Of a stretch of 50,205 nucleotides of DNA, positions 15,605-24,008 are shown piece by piece. A model generated the notes under the pieces. It worked only from the letters and a program-made list of their open reading frames with translations. It was not told where the DNA came from and did no database searches. The number at the start of each line of letters is the position of its first letter. The stretch's first letter is position 1. Position numbers and translations under genes: made by a program. Source of the stretch: an uncultured Opitutia bacterium (GTDB taxonomy: Bacteria > Verrucomicrobiota > Verrucomicrobiia > Opitutales > Opitutaceae); contig CAIMFY010000089.1 in assembly GCA_903840415.1 (NCBI GenBank), positions 1 to 50,205 of the forward strand. The letters are read 5' to 3'.

Positions 15605-16774
15605 ATGCGCGTTCTCGTCGCTTTCGACAAGTTTAAGGACTCTCTATCCTCCCCCGCTGCCGGCGACCTCACCGCCGAAGCGATCCGCAGTGCGCATCCA
15701 GACTGGCAACTCGATCTCTGCCCGCTCACCGACGGTGGCGAAGGCTTTTGCGACATCCTCACTCGCGCGGCCGGCGGCACCGTCGATAAAATTTCCGTCA
15801 CCGGCCCGCGCTGCGATTCGGTCGAAGCCACGCTCGGTTTCGTCCCGCTCGAAAACATTCCGCCATCAGCCCGTGCGCTGCTCGCAATCCAAAATCCAAA
15901 ATCGGAAATCCGAAAATCCACCGTCGCCGTGATTGAGATGGCGACGGCGTCCGGCCTCGCCCTCCTTGCCCAGGACAAGCGCGATCCGTGGCAAACGACG
16001 ACGCTCGGCACCGGCGAACTGATCCGCGCCGCGGCGCGGCCCGGAGTCGCCGCGATCCTCCTCGGCATCGGCGGCAGCGCCACCAGCGATCTCGGGCTCG
16101 GCGCGCTCGCGGCGCTCGGGTGGGAATTTCGCTCTGCCGCTGGGGATGACGTCCGCCCGCCAATTCCCGCGCGCTGGTCTGAAATCACACGCCTCGCCGG
16201 CCGGATGCCCGCCGAATTTCCGCCGCTCCGGATCGCGTGCGACGTCACCAATCCGCTGCTCGGCCCGCGCGGTGCCGCCGCGATCTACGGTCCGCAAAAA
16301 GGCCTGCGCCCCGCCGATCTGGCCAACCTCGATCACGCCGCGGCGCGCCTCGCGCTCATGCTCTGCACGCACTGCGGCGCTTCCGACGCGCTCATGGATG
16401 CGCCTGGTGCCGGTGCCGCCGGCGGCCTCGGCTTCGGGCTAATGGCCGCCGCGGGCGCGCGCCTGCTCCCCGGTTTCGATCTCGTGGCGGCGTGGCTTGA
16501 TCTCGCGCCGAAACTCGCCGCTGCCGATCTCGTAATCACCGGCGAAGGCCGCTTCGACGCGAGTTCGCTCGAAGGCAAAGGGCCCGGTGCGGTCGCTGCC
16601 CGCGCACTCGCCCTCGGCAAACGTGTTCATGTTTTCGCCGGCTCGGTCGCGGCGACGCCGCGCGAAAATCTCACGCTCCACGCCATCACCCCCGCCGGCA
16701 CGCCGCTCGCGCAGGCCCTCCGCGAGGCACCCGCGAATCTGACGGCGGCGGTCCAACGCGCGTTTTCAGCGTGA
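15605..16774 (+). CDS. Glycerate kinase (GarK/GlxK family)
   Basis: A 389-residue enzyme. The start MRVLVAFDKFKDSLSSPAA, the early LCPLTDGGEGF, AVIEMATASGLALL, the glycine-rich GIGGSATSDLGLGALAALG, PGAGAAGGLGFGL and TGEGRFDASSLEGKGP are signatures of the type-1 glycerate kinase family, which phosphorylates D-glycerate with ATP. It is the first gene of a plus-strand pair and its stop overlaps the DUF1343 GTG start (GTGA). Between residues of about 85 and 105 there is an extra segment containing QNPKSEIRKS, encoded by a heptad repeat, where relatives have a short loop before the AVIEMA strand. Whether the enzyme stays active with this insert cannot be judged here. Confidence 0.92.
   Translation: MRVLVAFDKFKDSLSSPAAGDLTAEAIRSAHPDWQLDLCPLTDGGEGFCDILTRAAGGTVDKISVTGPRCDSVEATLGFVPLENIPPSARALLAIQNPKSEIRKSTVAVIEMATASGLALLAQDKRDPWQTTTLGTGELIRAAARPGVAAILLGIGGSATSDLGLGALAALGWEFRSAAGDDVRPPIPARWSEITRLAGRMPAEFPPLRIACDVTNPLLGPRGAAAIYGPQKGLRPADLANLDHAAARLALMLCTHCGASDALMDAPGAGAAGGLGFGLMAAAGARLLPGFDLVAAWLDLAPKLAAADLVITGEGRFDASSLEGKGPGAVAARALALGKRVHVFAGSVAATPRENLTLHAITPAGTPLAQALREAPANLTAAVQRAFSA
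15886..15920 (+). repeat. In-frame AATCCAA heptad repeat in the glycerate kinase gene
   Basis: About five imperfect copies of AATCCAA/AATCGGA/AATCCGA, 7 bp each, encode IQNPKSEIRKS. The unit is of the same kind as the array at 10187-10219 but the sequence variant differs. The AT-rich block contrasts sharply with the flanking GC-rich coding sequence. Confidence 0.85.
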
Positions 16775-18171
16775 CCGCGTCGCGTCGCTTCGCCAAGTCT
16801 CTCGGCTTCATGGCCGGAGCCTCCCGATTTTTTCCGCTGCACAGTGTGTTGCCGCTGCTGGCGTCGCTGCTGGCGCTCGCCGGCTGTTCGTCGGCCAAAC
16901 CACCGGTCCCAAAAGCCGCGGCGCCGCTGTTCGTGCCGCCAGTCGCGATCGTCGCGCCGCCGGCCGAAAATCTTCCGCCCGTGATGCTCGGCATCGACGT
17001 CCTCGAGGCCGAGGGTTTCGCTGCGGTGAAGGGCAAGCGCATCGGGTTACTCACGCATCCGGCCGGCGTGAACCGCCGCGGCGTCAGCACGATCGACGTC
17101 CTGCGGCGAGCGCCGGGCGTGCAGCTCGTCGCGCTCTTCGCCGTCGAGCACGGCCTCTACGGCGATTTGCCGGCGGAGAAACCGTTCCCCGACAAAATCG
17201 ATCTGCGGACGGGGCTGATGGTTTTCTCACTCTACAAGGGCAACCTCGTCCGCGCCACGCCCGCGCAGCTCAAGGGCATCGATGCACTCGTGATCGATTT
17301 GCAGGACATCGGCACGCGCAGCTACACGTTCAGCAGCGCGATGAAGGTCGCGCTGGAGGCGTGTTTTGAAGCTGGCAAGGAAGTCATCATCCTCGATCGG
17401 CCGAATCCGCTGGGCGGACTCAAGGCCGACGGGCCGCTGCTCGATGCCAATCGTATGAGCGACGTCGGCCGTTTCCGCGTGCCTTACGTCCACGGTCTCA
17501 CCATCGGCGAACTCGCCCTCATGGTGCGCAACGAACTACCGCCCGGCGGTCTCGCGATCAGCGAAGCGGCGCGCGCCAAGGGCAAACTCACCGTCATCCC
17601 GATGCGCGGCTGGACGCGCTCCATGCGCTGGCCCGAGACCGGTCTGCCGTTCGTCGCGACTTCCGGACTCGTGCAGGATTTCGCCGCCTGCGAAGGTTAT
17701 CCGATGACGGGGCTCGGCTGCATCCTCGGCGGCTTCCGCCACGGCGTCGGCGAGCAACATCCCTTCCGCGGCATCTCGCACCTGACGGTGAAAATCGACG
17801 TGGTCGAAAAGGAGCTGCGCGCGCTCAATCTCGCCGGGCTCCAGTTCCGCCGCGTCAGCGTGCCCAACGCCAAAACCGGCCAGCCCGGCATCGGCCTCTA
17901 CACCGAGATCACCGATTACGACGCGTGGTCGCCTACCGAGCTGAATTTCTGGCTCATGAAACTCGCCTGCAAGCTAGAGCCGAAAAATCCGTTCGCCACC
18001 GCGACCGATGCCCAGCGCCGCACGTGGCTTGTGCACGTCGGCTCGCAGGCCCTCTTCAACGACCTCGTCACCAAAGGAAAAAATGTCGATGTCGCCGCGT
18101 GGCTCCGCACGTGGCGCGAGCAGGCGAAGATTTACCAGGAGCAGAGCAAGAAGTTCTGGCTGTATCGCTGA
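16771..18171 (+). CDS. DUF1343 lipoprotein, NamZ-type exo-beta-N-acetylmuramidase family
   Basis: A 466-residue protein. The lipobox LALAGC (Cys39 from the GTG) follows a hydrophobic signal, so it is a lipoprotein. Family landmarks are KRIGLLTHPAGVNRRG, LFAVEHGLYGDLPA, ALVIDLQDIGTRSYTF, VIILDRPNPLGG, FRVPYVHGLTIGELA and the later GLCILGG-like and FWLYR end. DUF1343 includes NamZ, which removes MurNAc from peptidoglycan fragments, so a role in cell-wall turnover is likely. The GTG at 16771 overlaps the kinase stop; the ATG at 16810 is an alternative that still leaves the lipoprotein signal. No murein-recycling partner genes are seen nearby. Confidence 0.9.
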   Translation: MTASRRFAKSLGFMAGASRFFPLHSVLPLLASLLALAGCSSAKPPVPKAAAPLFVPPVAIVAPPAENLPPVMLGIDVLEAEGFAAVKGKRIGLLTHPAGVNRRGVSTIDVLRRAPGVQLVALFAVEHGLYGDLPAEKPFPDKIDLRTGLMVFSLYKGNLVRATPAQLKGIDALVIDLQDIGTRSYTFSSAMKVALEACFEAGKEVIILDRPNPLGGLKADGPLLDANRMSDVGRFRVPYVHGLTIGELALMVRNELPPGGLAISEAARAKGKLTVIPMRGWTRSMRWPETGLPFVATSGLVQDFAACEGYPMTGLGCILGGFRHGVGEQHPFRGISHLTVKIDVVEKELRALNLAGLQFRRVSVPNAKTGQPGIGLYTEITDYDAWSPTELNFWLMKLACKLEPKNPFATATDAQRRTWLVHVGSQALFNDLVTKGKNVDVAAWLRTWREQAKIYQEQSKKFWLYR

Positions 18172-18295
18172 CGCCGCTGCGCCGGCCTTCGCCGCGTGCT
18201 AGGTTCACGGTTGGCCGCGGCGGAGTTTTGACGGGCTTTCCGATCCGGCGGTGTTATGCTCATCACGCCGCGATCGCGTCGCGCGCCCCTTCGCC

Positions 18296-18640
18296 ATGAA
18301 CCAACCGGTCGATCCCCTGGATGAACTGCTCAACCGCTGCGCCGCCGCTCCGGAGCCGCCCGCGCAACTCGCCGCTAGTGTCCGCCGTCGCCTCGCCGCA
18401 CCGCCGGTCGCGGCGCCGTCCACGTGGGCGGCGCGTCTTGACCTTGTCTGCGCGCGCCCGTCGTTTGCCGCGGCGTTCATCGCGGCGTGCCTGCTGCTCG
18501 GACTGTTTCTCGCTGAGGCCCGCCTCACCCGCTGGCATGCCGCCCGCGGCGCCGAGATGGCCCGCAACTACGTGCAACTGATCGATCCGTTGCTCGCACC
18601 CGGCCCGCCGGTCGTCGCCACCGCGCCCCGCTCGCCATGA
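18296..18640 (+). CDS. Small single-pass membrane protein, probable anti-sigma factor (CnrY-like position)
   Basis: A 114-residue protein: a cytoplasmic N-terminus of about 55 residues with a helix (DPLDELLNRC, then LAASVRRRLAA), one membrane segment at about 56-73 (SFAAAFIAACLLLGLFLA), and a short periplasmic tail with a proline-rich end. It overlaps the next gene by 4 bp (ATGA) and the set ends in an ECF sigma gene. The order small membrane protein, periplasmic sensor, sigma factor is that of cnrY-cnrX-cnrH, where CnrY sequesters the sigma factor CnrH. Primary sequence similarity is too weak to prove it. The ATG at 18296 was preferred to the upstream Met because the upstream part lacks any plausible feature. 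Confidence 0.7.
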   Translation: MNQPVDPLDELLNRCAAAPEPPAQLAASVRRRLAAPPVAAPSTWAARLDLVCARPSFAAAFIAACLLLGLFLAEARLTRWHAARGAEMARNYVQLIDPLLAPGPPVVATAPRSP

Positions 18641-19095
18641 AAAACACGCTTATCGTTCTCGTCCTCGGCCTCACGGCCGCGACCGCGGCGCATTTCGGGT
18701 GGTATTATGCTCACCGCCCGTGCACCGGCGATCAGCTCGAATGCCAGCTCGCCTGGATGAAAGCCGAGCTGAAACTCACCGACGCCCAGTTCGCCCGCAT
18801 CAAGGCGATTCACGAGGTGTCGAGTCCGCGCCTGCTCGCGCTCGCCACGCAAGTCGCGCGGATGCGCGACGAATATGCGGCGTTTGAACGCGCCCGCGTC
18901 ACCACCGACCGCGTGGATTTCGTGGAGTTCGCCCGCTTCGTCGAGCAGCGCCGCGCGATCGATCGCGAATGCCTCGATTCCTCCCGCCGTCTCGTCGTCG
19001 CGACGAGCGATCTCATGACTCCGCTCCAACGCGCGCACTATTTTGGGCTGCTTCCCCCCGCCCTCCAGACCCGCGATCACTCACCCGCCAACTAA
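18637..19095 (+). CDS. Membrane-anchored periplasmic sensor of the CnrX/Spy type
   Basis: A 152-residue protein with an N-terminal membrane anchor or signal (LIVLVLGLTAATAAHFGWYY) and a helical periplasmic domain. The first helix contains LAWMKAELKLTDAQFARIKAIHE, the L-x-L-T-x-x-Q signature of the CpxP/Spy/CnrX (metal-resistance) group; two more long helices follow. Length matches CnrX (about 148). Cys29 and Cys36 lie just before the first helix. The His pair expected in CnrX before the LT motif appears to be replaced (A/W/M/K). In CnrX the domain senses Ni/Co and releases CnrH via CnrY; here the signal is unknown. Confidence 0.75.
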   Translation: MKNTLIVLVLGLTAATAAHFGWYYAHRPCTGDQLECQLAWMKAELKLTDAQFARIKAIHEVSSPRLLALATQVARMRDEYAAFERARVTTDRVDFVEFARFVEQRRAIDRECLDSSRRLVVATSDLMTPLQRAHYFGLLPPALQTRDHSPAN

Positions 19096-19110
19096 AACCA
19101 CCCGGCTCCC

Positions 19111-19683
19111 GTGAACGTGGACCGATCCAGCGACGCGACGCAGCTCTGCACCTTGCGCGAAGGCGGCGCCGCCGCGCTGGATGAAATCGTGGCGCGCTGG
19201 CAGCGACCGCTCTTCGCCTTCGCGTGGCGCTACCTCCACCACCACGCCGATGCCGAGGACCTCGTCGTCGAAACTTTTGTCCGGCTGCACGCGCAACGCG
19301 ACCGGCTCCGGCCCGACACCAATCTCTCCGCGTGGCTCTTCACGACGCTCACGAACTTCTGTCACAACCACCACCGCTGGCGCCGCCGCCATCCGGAGCA
19401 AAGTCTCGAAGCCGCCCTCGACGCGCCGGCTCCGGCCACACCGCCACCATCGATCGCGTTGGAGGAAGACGAACTCGCCGCCACCGTGCGCACCGCGATT
19501 GATCGATTGCCCCACGACCAGAAGACGGCGCTGCTCCTCCATCACTACGAACAGCTTGGTTACCGCGAAATTGCCGCCATCGTCGGCTGCTCAGAGCGCG
19601 GTGTAGAAACGCGTCTCTACCGCGCCCGGCAGCAACTCCGCGAAACGCTGCGTCCGCTCCTACGCGAGCTGGCGCCGCACTAA
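19111..19683 (+). CDS. ECF-type RNA polymerase sigma factor
   Basis: A 190-residue sigma-70 family protein, GTG start at 19111, 15 bp after the sensor gene. Region 2 is seen as DEIVARWQRPLFAFAWRYLHHHADAEDLVVETFVRLHAQ and NLSAWLFTTLTNFCHNHHR; region 4 as RLPHDQKTALLLHHYEQL then YREIAAIVGCSERGVETRLYRARQQLRETL, a helix-turn-helix. There is no region 3 or 1.1, as in ECF factors. Size equals CnrH. It is the last gene of the three-gene set; it is convergent with the TonB_C gene 27 bp downstream. The target promoters are unknown; ECF sets usually autoregulate. Confidence 0.92.
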   Translation: MNVDRSSDATQLCTLREGGAAALDEIVARWQRPLFAFAWRYLHHHADAEDLVVETFVRLHAQRDRLRPDTNLSAWLFTTLTNFCHNHHRWRRRHPEQSLEAALDAPAPATPPPSIALEEDELAATVRTAIDRLPHDQKTALLLHHYEQLGYREIAAIVGCSERGVETRLYRARQQLRETLRPLLRELAPH

Positions 19684-19710
19684 CTTTTCGTCGCGCGGCG
19701 CACGTTGCCG

Positions 19711-20466
19711 TCAGCTTTTCTCCGCCGCACCTGCGGCCGGCGCGCTCGTCGGACGAAACCGAAACAGCTGGCTCGTCTTCGTCAGCACCCGGCGTCCCTG
19801 GCAGGTGGGCGGTTCAAATTTCCACTGCTGGATCGCGACCACGGCCAGCGCCGCGAGATCGGGATCGGTGTTGGGCTCGACCGCCGGGAGGCGCACGGTG
19901 CCCGTCTCATCGATGTAGAAATTCACGTTCACATCGCCCACGTGGCCGCGCGCCGCGAGGGTGCTCGGATAGGACGGCGCCGGCGCCACCAGTGGCGTCG
20001 GGATCCGATCGAGTTCGCGCAAGGTCCGGGGAAAATAGCTTTCGTTGATCTGGTGGAGTTTGTTCAACCACGCGTTGATCGACTCCGCCGCAGTCAGCGA
20101 GACGACGACGGTGCCCTGCACCTCGAAATTGAAAGTGACTTCGGTCGCCGTCGCGATCGCCTGTCCGCTCAGCCGGGCCGGTTCAAACGTCCACCGCTGC
20201 ACCGCCGCGAGCGCGACCCGCGCAAATTCCGGATGAGTGTAAGCGATCGCAAGCCCATCATCGACTTTGCCGGCGACATCGACGCTGAAGGCAATGCAAA
20301 CCTGACCTTCGCGGACACCAGTCTGCACGAGTTCAAATGGAAACGGCGGCAAATCCTGATTCCTGATGCGCAGTTGCTCGAAGCCGGCCATCGGCCGGGT
20401 TTGCCCCGCGGCGGTTGCCGCCACCGTCAGGACCAAGAGAGAAACCATCCGGGTGAGTGTGTGCAT
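19711..20466 (-). CDS. Secreted protein with two TonB C-terminal-like domains
   Basis: A 251-residue product beginning [23 protein letters not shown], a cleavable signal peptide. Two halves each resemble a TonB_C domain: one at about 45-115 ([16 protein letters not shown], then [20 protein letters not shown]) and one at about 155-235 ([31 protein letters not shown], then [20 protein letters not shown]). Both carry the W-x-F-x-P signature. Unlike TonB, there is no N-terminal inner-membrane anchor or proline-rich linker, so it probably does not energise receptors; it may be a soluble periplasmic binder. The ATG at 20466 was chosen over 20490 because it gives a clean signal peptide. Confidence 0.82.
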   Translation of the reverse strand: MHTLTRMVSLLVLTVAATAAGQTRPMAGFEQLRIRNQDLPPFPFELVQTGVREGQVCIAFSVDVAGKVDDGLAIAYTHPEFARVALAAVQRWTFEPARLSGQAIATATEVTFNFEVQGTVVVSLTAAESINAWLNKLHQINESYFPRTLRELDRIPTPLVAPAPSYPSTLAARGHVGDVNVNFYIDETGTVRLPAVEPNTDPDLAALAVVAIQQWKFEPPTCQGRRVLTKTSQLFRFRPTSAPAAGAAEKS

Positions 20467-20614
20467 GATGTGCCTCCGTTCGCCGCGCATAACACCCTCC
20501 GACCCGAAAACCCTTCACCGTTGGCGTCATTCCCGCGGACGACCCAAGCTGGATTTTGTCTCGCCGCAGCCGTGGCTTCGTTTAGTTCCCTTCCTCTCAA
20601 CCCTCGCCATTTTT

Positions 20615-21658
20615 ATGCCCCGCCCCGTCACCCTGTTCACCGGCCAATGGGCCGACCTGCCCCTTGAAAAACTCGCCCCGCTCGTCAAGTCGATGGGCTA
20701 CGACGGCGTCGAACTCGCCTGCTGGGGCGACCACTTCGACGTCGATGCCGCGGTGAATTCGAAAAAATACGCCCACGACAAATGGTCGCTCCTCCGCGCG
20801 CACGGCCTCACCTGCCACGCCATCTCGAGCCACCTCGTCGGTCAGGCGATCTGCGACCGCATCGACGAACGCCACCAGGCGATTCTTCCACCCGATGTCT
20901 GGGGCGACGGCGAGCCCGAGGGCGTGCGCCGCCGCGCCGCCAAAAAAATGATTACCGCGGCGAAGGCCGCGCGCATCTTCTTCGACGCCAAACCGGGCCG
21001 CGGTTCGCGCGATGAGTTCCCCGGCGTCGTCAACGGTTTCACCGGTTCGTCGATCTGGCATTCGATTTATGCGTTTCCGCCGACGTCGCCGGCGTTCTGG
21101 GACGCGGGCTTCGCCGATTTTGGCAAACGCTTCGGCCCAATCCTCGAGGCGTTTGAAAAAGCCAACGTCAACTTCGCGCTCGAAGTCCACCCGACCGAGA
21201 TTGCGTTCGACATTGCCAGCGCTCAGCGCGCCCTCGAAGCCGTCGGCGGGCACCGGCGTTTCGGCTTCAACTACGACCCATCGCACCTCGGCTATCAGGG
21301 CGTCGACTACGTGAAGTTCATCCGCGCGTTTGGCAGCCGCATCTTCCATGCGCACATGAAGGACGTGTGGTGGGGCCATGGCGACGGCACAGTCGGTGTC
21401 TTCGGCGGTCACGTCGGCTTCGGCGATGCGCGGCGGTTCTGGGATTTCCGATCGCTGGGCCACGGCGACATCAAGTTTGAGGACATTATCGTCGCGCTCA
21501 ACGACGTCGGCTACCGCGGTCCGCTCTCCGTCGAATGGGAGGACAGCCGCATGGACCGCATCCACGGCGCCACCGAAGCCGCCGCCTTCGTCCGCAAGAT
21601 CGATTTTCCGTCGAGCGCGATCGCGTTCGACGCGCAGTTCGATAAGAAAAACCAGTAG
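20615..21658 (+). CDS. Sugar phosphate isomerase/epimerase (xylose isomerase-like TIM barrel)
   Basis: A 347-residue TIM-barrel protein of the AP-endonuclease-2 superfamily. The early [11 protein letters not shown] motif and the metal-site carboxylates and His of the barrel can be placed: Glu190 (FALEVHPTE), Asp221 (NYDPSHLGY), His247 (HAHMKD) and Glu307 (SVEWED). These suggest a divalent-metal isomerase or epimerase acting on a sugar or polyol; the substrate is unknown. It is followed at 65 bp by two Gfo/Idh/MocA dehydrogenases, a typical catabolic trio. The ATG at 20615 was chosen because the upstream open frame overlaps the divergent TonB_C gene. Confidence 0.88.
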   Translation: MPRPVTLFTGQWADLPLEKLAPLVKSMGYDGVELACWGDHFDVDAAVNSKKYAHDKWSLLRAHGLTCHAISSHLVGQAICDRIDERHQAILPPDVWGDGEPEGVRRRAAKKMITAAKAARIFFDAKPGRGSRDEFPGVVNGFTGSSIWHSIYAFPPTSPAFWDAGFADFGKRFGPILEAFEKANVNFALEVHPTEIAFDIASAQRALEAVGGHRRFGFNYDPSHLGYQGVDYVKFIRAFGSRIFHAHMKDVWWGHGDGTVGVFGGHVGFGDARRFWDFRSLGHGDIKFEDIIVALNDVGYRGPLSVEWEDSRMDRIHGATEAAAFVRKIDFPSSAIAFDAQFDKKNQ

Positions 21659-21722
21659 CGCGGCAGGGAGTAGTTTTTCAGGGCTGAGGAAGTGCGGAGT
21701 AGTCGCTGAATATTTTAAATTC

Positions 21723-22805
21723 ATGAGCATCAAAATAGCCATCATCGGCGCTGGCGGCATGGCCAGCTATCACGCCAAAGGTTTCCGCGAAGCCGGTGCC
21801 GACATCGTCGCCCTCGCCGACGTCAACCGCGCCGCCGCCGAAAAATCCGCCACCAAACACGGCATCGGTCGCGTTTACGGCGATGTCGCCGAGATGCTGC
21901 ACACTGAGCGCGACCTCGAGGCCGTGTCGATCATTGTGCCGAACAAGTTTCACGCGCCCCTCGCGCTGCAAGCCCTCGCCGCGGGCAAACACGTTTTCTG
22001 CGAGAAGCCGCCGGCGCTCAGCGCGAAGGAGATGGCGAAAATGCAGGCCGCCGCCGCGAAGGCGAAGCGGACGCTGATGTTCAACTTCAACAACCGCGCG
22101 CGTCCCGAAAGCTACGCCATGATGGAATACATCAAGGCCGGCACCGTCGGCACCATCAACACCTGTCAGGCGAAATGGATTCGCCGCGCCGGCATCCCCG
22201 GTTTCGGCGGCTGGTTCACCACGAAAGCACTGTCCGGCGGAGGTCCCCTCATCGATTTGCTGCACATGATCGATCTCGGGCTCTATTTCATGGGTTACCC
22301 CGAGCCGGCGCACATCCTCGCACGGACTTACCGCGATCACATCGACGACAAATCTTTCAAGGGCCCGTGGGGCATTCCCGACGTCGCCAAAGGCACGACC
22401 GATGTCGAGGCGGCGGCGCACGGCTTCGTCACGTTCAAGACTGGCCAGTCGCTGTCGCTCGCCGTCTCGTGGGCCGAGATGAACCAGCGCGAGGAAGTCT
22501 CGGTCACATTCCAAGGCGCCAAGGCCGGCGGAATCGTCCGCCGCCTCTTCGGCACCGACGGCATCGACGCCACCGCGATCGACGCCTGCCAGCTCTACAC
22601 GCTCGAACACGGCCGCCACGTGAACCGCGACATCATCGTCCCGCCCGACGAGACAATGGGCCGCGTGCGCTCGGCGGTGAACTTCGTGCGCACGCTCGAA
22701 GGCACGGAGCAGCCGCTCAACACCCCCGACCAAGCGCTCTCGCTCATGAAAATCATCGACGGCGCCTACAAGTCCGCGACGACCGGCCGCCCGGTCGCGC
22801 TCTGA
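21723..22805 (+). CDS. Gfo/Idh/MocA family NAD(P)-dependent oxidoreductase
   Basis: A 360-residue oxidoreductase. The N-terminal Rossmann fold opens with IKIAIIGAGGMASYHAKGF; the family CEKPPAL motif is at residues 93-99 (catalytic Lys95). The C-terminal substrate domain includes GGGPLIDLLHMIDLGLYFMG, where Asp and His of the D-x-x-x-H signature are seen. It should oxidise a sugar, sugar alcohol or inositol-type substrate with NAD(P). It lies between the TIM-barrel gene and a second member of the same family, so the three probably act in one pathway. Confidence 0.92.
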   Translation: MSIKIAIIGAGGMASYHAKGFREAGADIVALADVNRAAAEKSATKHGIGRVYGDVAEMLHTERDLEAVSIIVPNKFHAPLALQALAAGKHVFCEKPPALSAKEMAKMQAAAAKAKRTLMFNFNNRARPESYAMMEYIKAGTVGTINTCQAKWIRRAGIPGFGGWFTTKALSGGGPLIDLLHMIDLGLYFMGYPEPAHILARTYRDHIDDKSFKGPWGIPDVAKGTTDVEAAAHGFVTFKTGQSLSLAVSWAEMNQREEVSVTFQGAKAGGIVRRLFGTDGIDATAIDACQLYTLEHGRHVNRDIIVPPDETMGRVRSAVNFVRTLEGTEQPLNTPDQALSLMKIIDGAYKSATTGRPVAL

Positions 22806-22833
22806 GCCGATTCCTCTCAATCCGTCCTCCTCC

Positions 22834-24003
22834 ATGAAACTCAATCGCAAACTTCGCATGGGCATGATCGGCGGCGGGCGCGGCGCCTTCATTGGCTCCG
22901 TCCACCGCATGGCCGCCCGCCTTGATGGTGAAATCGATCTCGTCGCCGGCTGTTTCTCCGCCGATCCGGAGAAGTCGAAAGCCTCCGGCGCCGATCTCTT
23001 CCTCAATCCGGCGCGCGTTTACGCCACCTACTCCGAGATGGCGCAGAAGGAAGCCGCGCTCCCGGCCGACCAGCGCATCGACTTCGTTTCGATCGTCACG
23101 CGCAACAACACGCACTTCGCCGTTGCGAAAAAATTCCTTGAGGCGGGTTTTCATGTCATCTGCGACAAGCCGCTGTGTTTCTCGCTCGCCGAGGGCCGCA
23201 AGCTTCGCGAGGTCGTGAAAAAAACCGGCCGCGTCTTCGCGCTCACACACAATTACACCGGCTATCCGATGGTGAAAGAGGCACGCGAGTGGGTCCGCAC
23301 CGGCAAACTCGGCCGGCTCATGAAAGTCGTCGTCGAGTATCCGCAAGGCTACGCCATCACGGCGCTCGAACAAAAAGGCGACGGCGCGATCTCCAACTGG
23401 CGGATGGATCCGTCGGTCGCCGGCATTTCCAACTGCATGGGCGACATCGGCACACATGCGCACAACCTCGCCCGCTACATCACCGGTCTCGAAATCACCG
23501 AACTTTGCGCCGAGCTTTCGACGTTCATCCCCGGCCGCCCGCTCGATGACGACGGCAACTGCCTCCTCCGTTTCGCCGGCGGCGCGAAGGGCATCCTCTA
23601 CGCCTCGCAGGTTTCCAGCGGCGAGGAAAATAACCTCAACATCCGCGTCTTCGGCGCGAAGGGTTCACTGCAGTGGTTTCAGGAAAATCCGAACGATCTC
23701 ATCTTCAAGAAAGCCGATGGCCCGCAGGTGATTTCGCGCCGCGGTAACAACTACCTCACGTCCGCCGCGCAGGGCGCCACGCGCACGCCGTTCGCACACC
23801 CGGAGGGTTTCATCGAGGCGTTCGCCAACGTCTATCGCAGCACCGCCGACGCCATCGCCGACGCCATCGCGGGCCGCCAGCCGCCGAAGGCAGGCTACGA
23901 TTTTCCGACGATCACCGACGGCCTCGCCGGCATGGCGTTTATCGAGACTGCCGTGAAGTCATCGAAGCGAGGCGCGAAGTGGGTGAAGTTTCCGCCACTC
24001 TAA
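22834..24003 (+). CDS. Gfo/Idh/MocA family NAD(P)-dependent oxidoreductase
   Basis: A 389-residue oxidoreductase of the same superfamily as the preceding gene, but distinct in sequence. The dinucleotide-binding start is MGMIGGGRGAFIGSVHRMAA; the catalytic motif is CDKPLCF (Lys112). The C-terminal part has GGDIGTH-type residues as MGDIGTHAHNLARYITGL. The RGAFIG glycine loop and the presence of a 'HxxA' pattern fit the LgdA/inositol-dehydrogenase-like branch found with TIM-barrel isomerases. Its ATG is 29 bp after the upstream gene's stop. It is convergent with xseA 5 bp downstream. Confidence 0.92.
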   Translation: MKLNRKLRMGMIGGGRGAFIGSVHRMAARLDGEIDLVAGCFSADPEKSKASGADLFLNPARVYATYSEMAQKEAALPADQRIDFVSIVTRNNTHFAVAKKFLEAGFHVICDKPLCFSLAEGRKLREVVKKTGRVFALTHNYTGYPMVKEAREWVRTGKLGRLMKVVVEYPQGYAITALEQKGDGAISNWRMDPSVAGISNCMGDIGTHAHNLARYITGLEITELCAELSTFIPGRPLDDDGNCLLRFAGGAKGILYASQVSSGEENNLNIRVFGAKGSLQWFQENPNDLIFKKADGPQVISRRGNNYLTSAAQGATRTPFAHPEGFIEAFANVYRSTADAIADAIAGRQPPKAGYDFPTITDGLAGMAFIETAVKSSKRGAKWVKFPPL

Positions 24004-24008
24004 TCGCA

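Noticed and set aside
22753-23463. Minus-strand frames opposite the Gfo/Idh/MocA genes
   Set aside because: The plus-strand proteins show full Rossmann and EKP/DKP motifs; the minus frames are GC-rich shadows.
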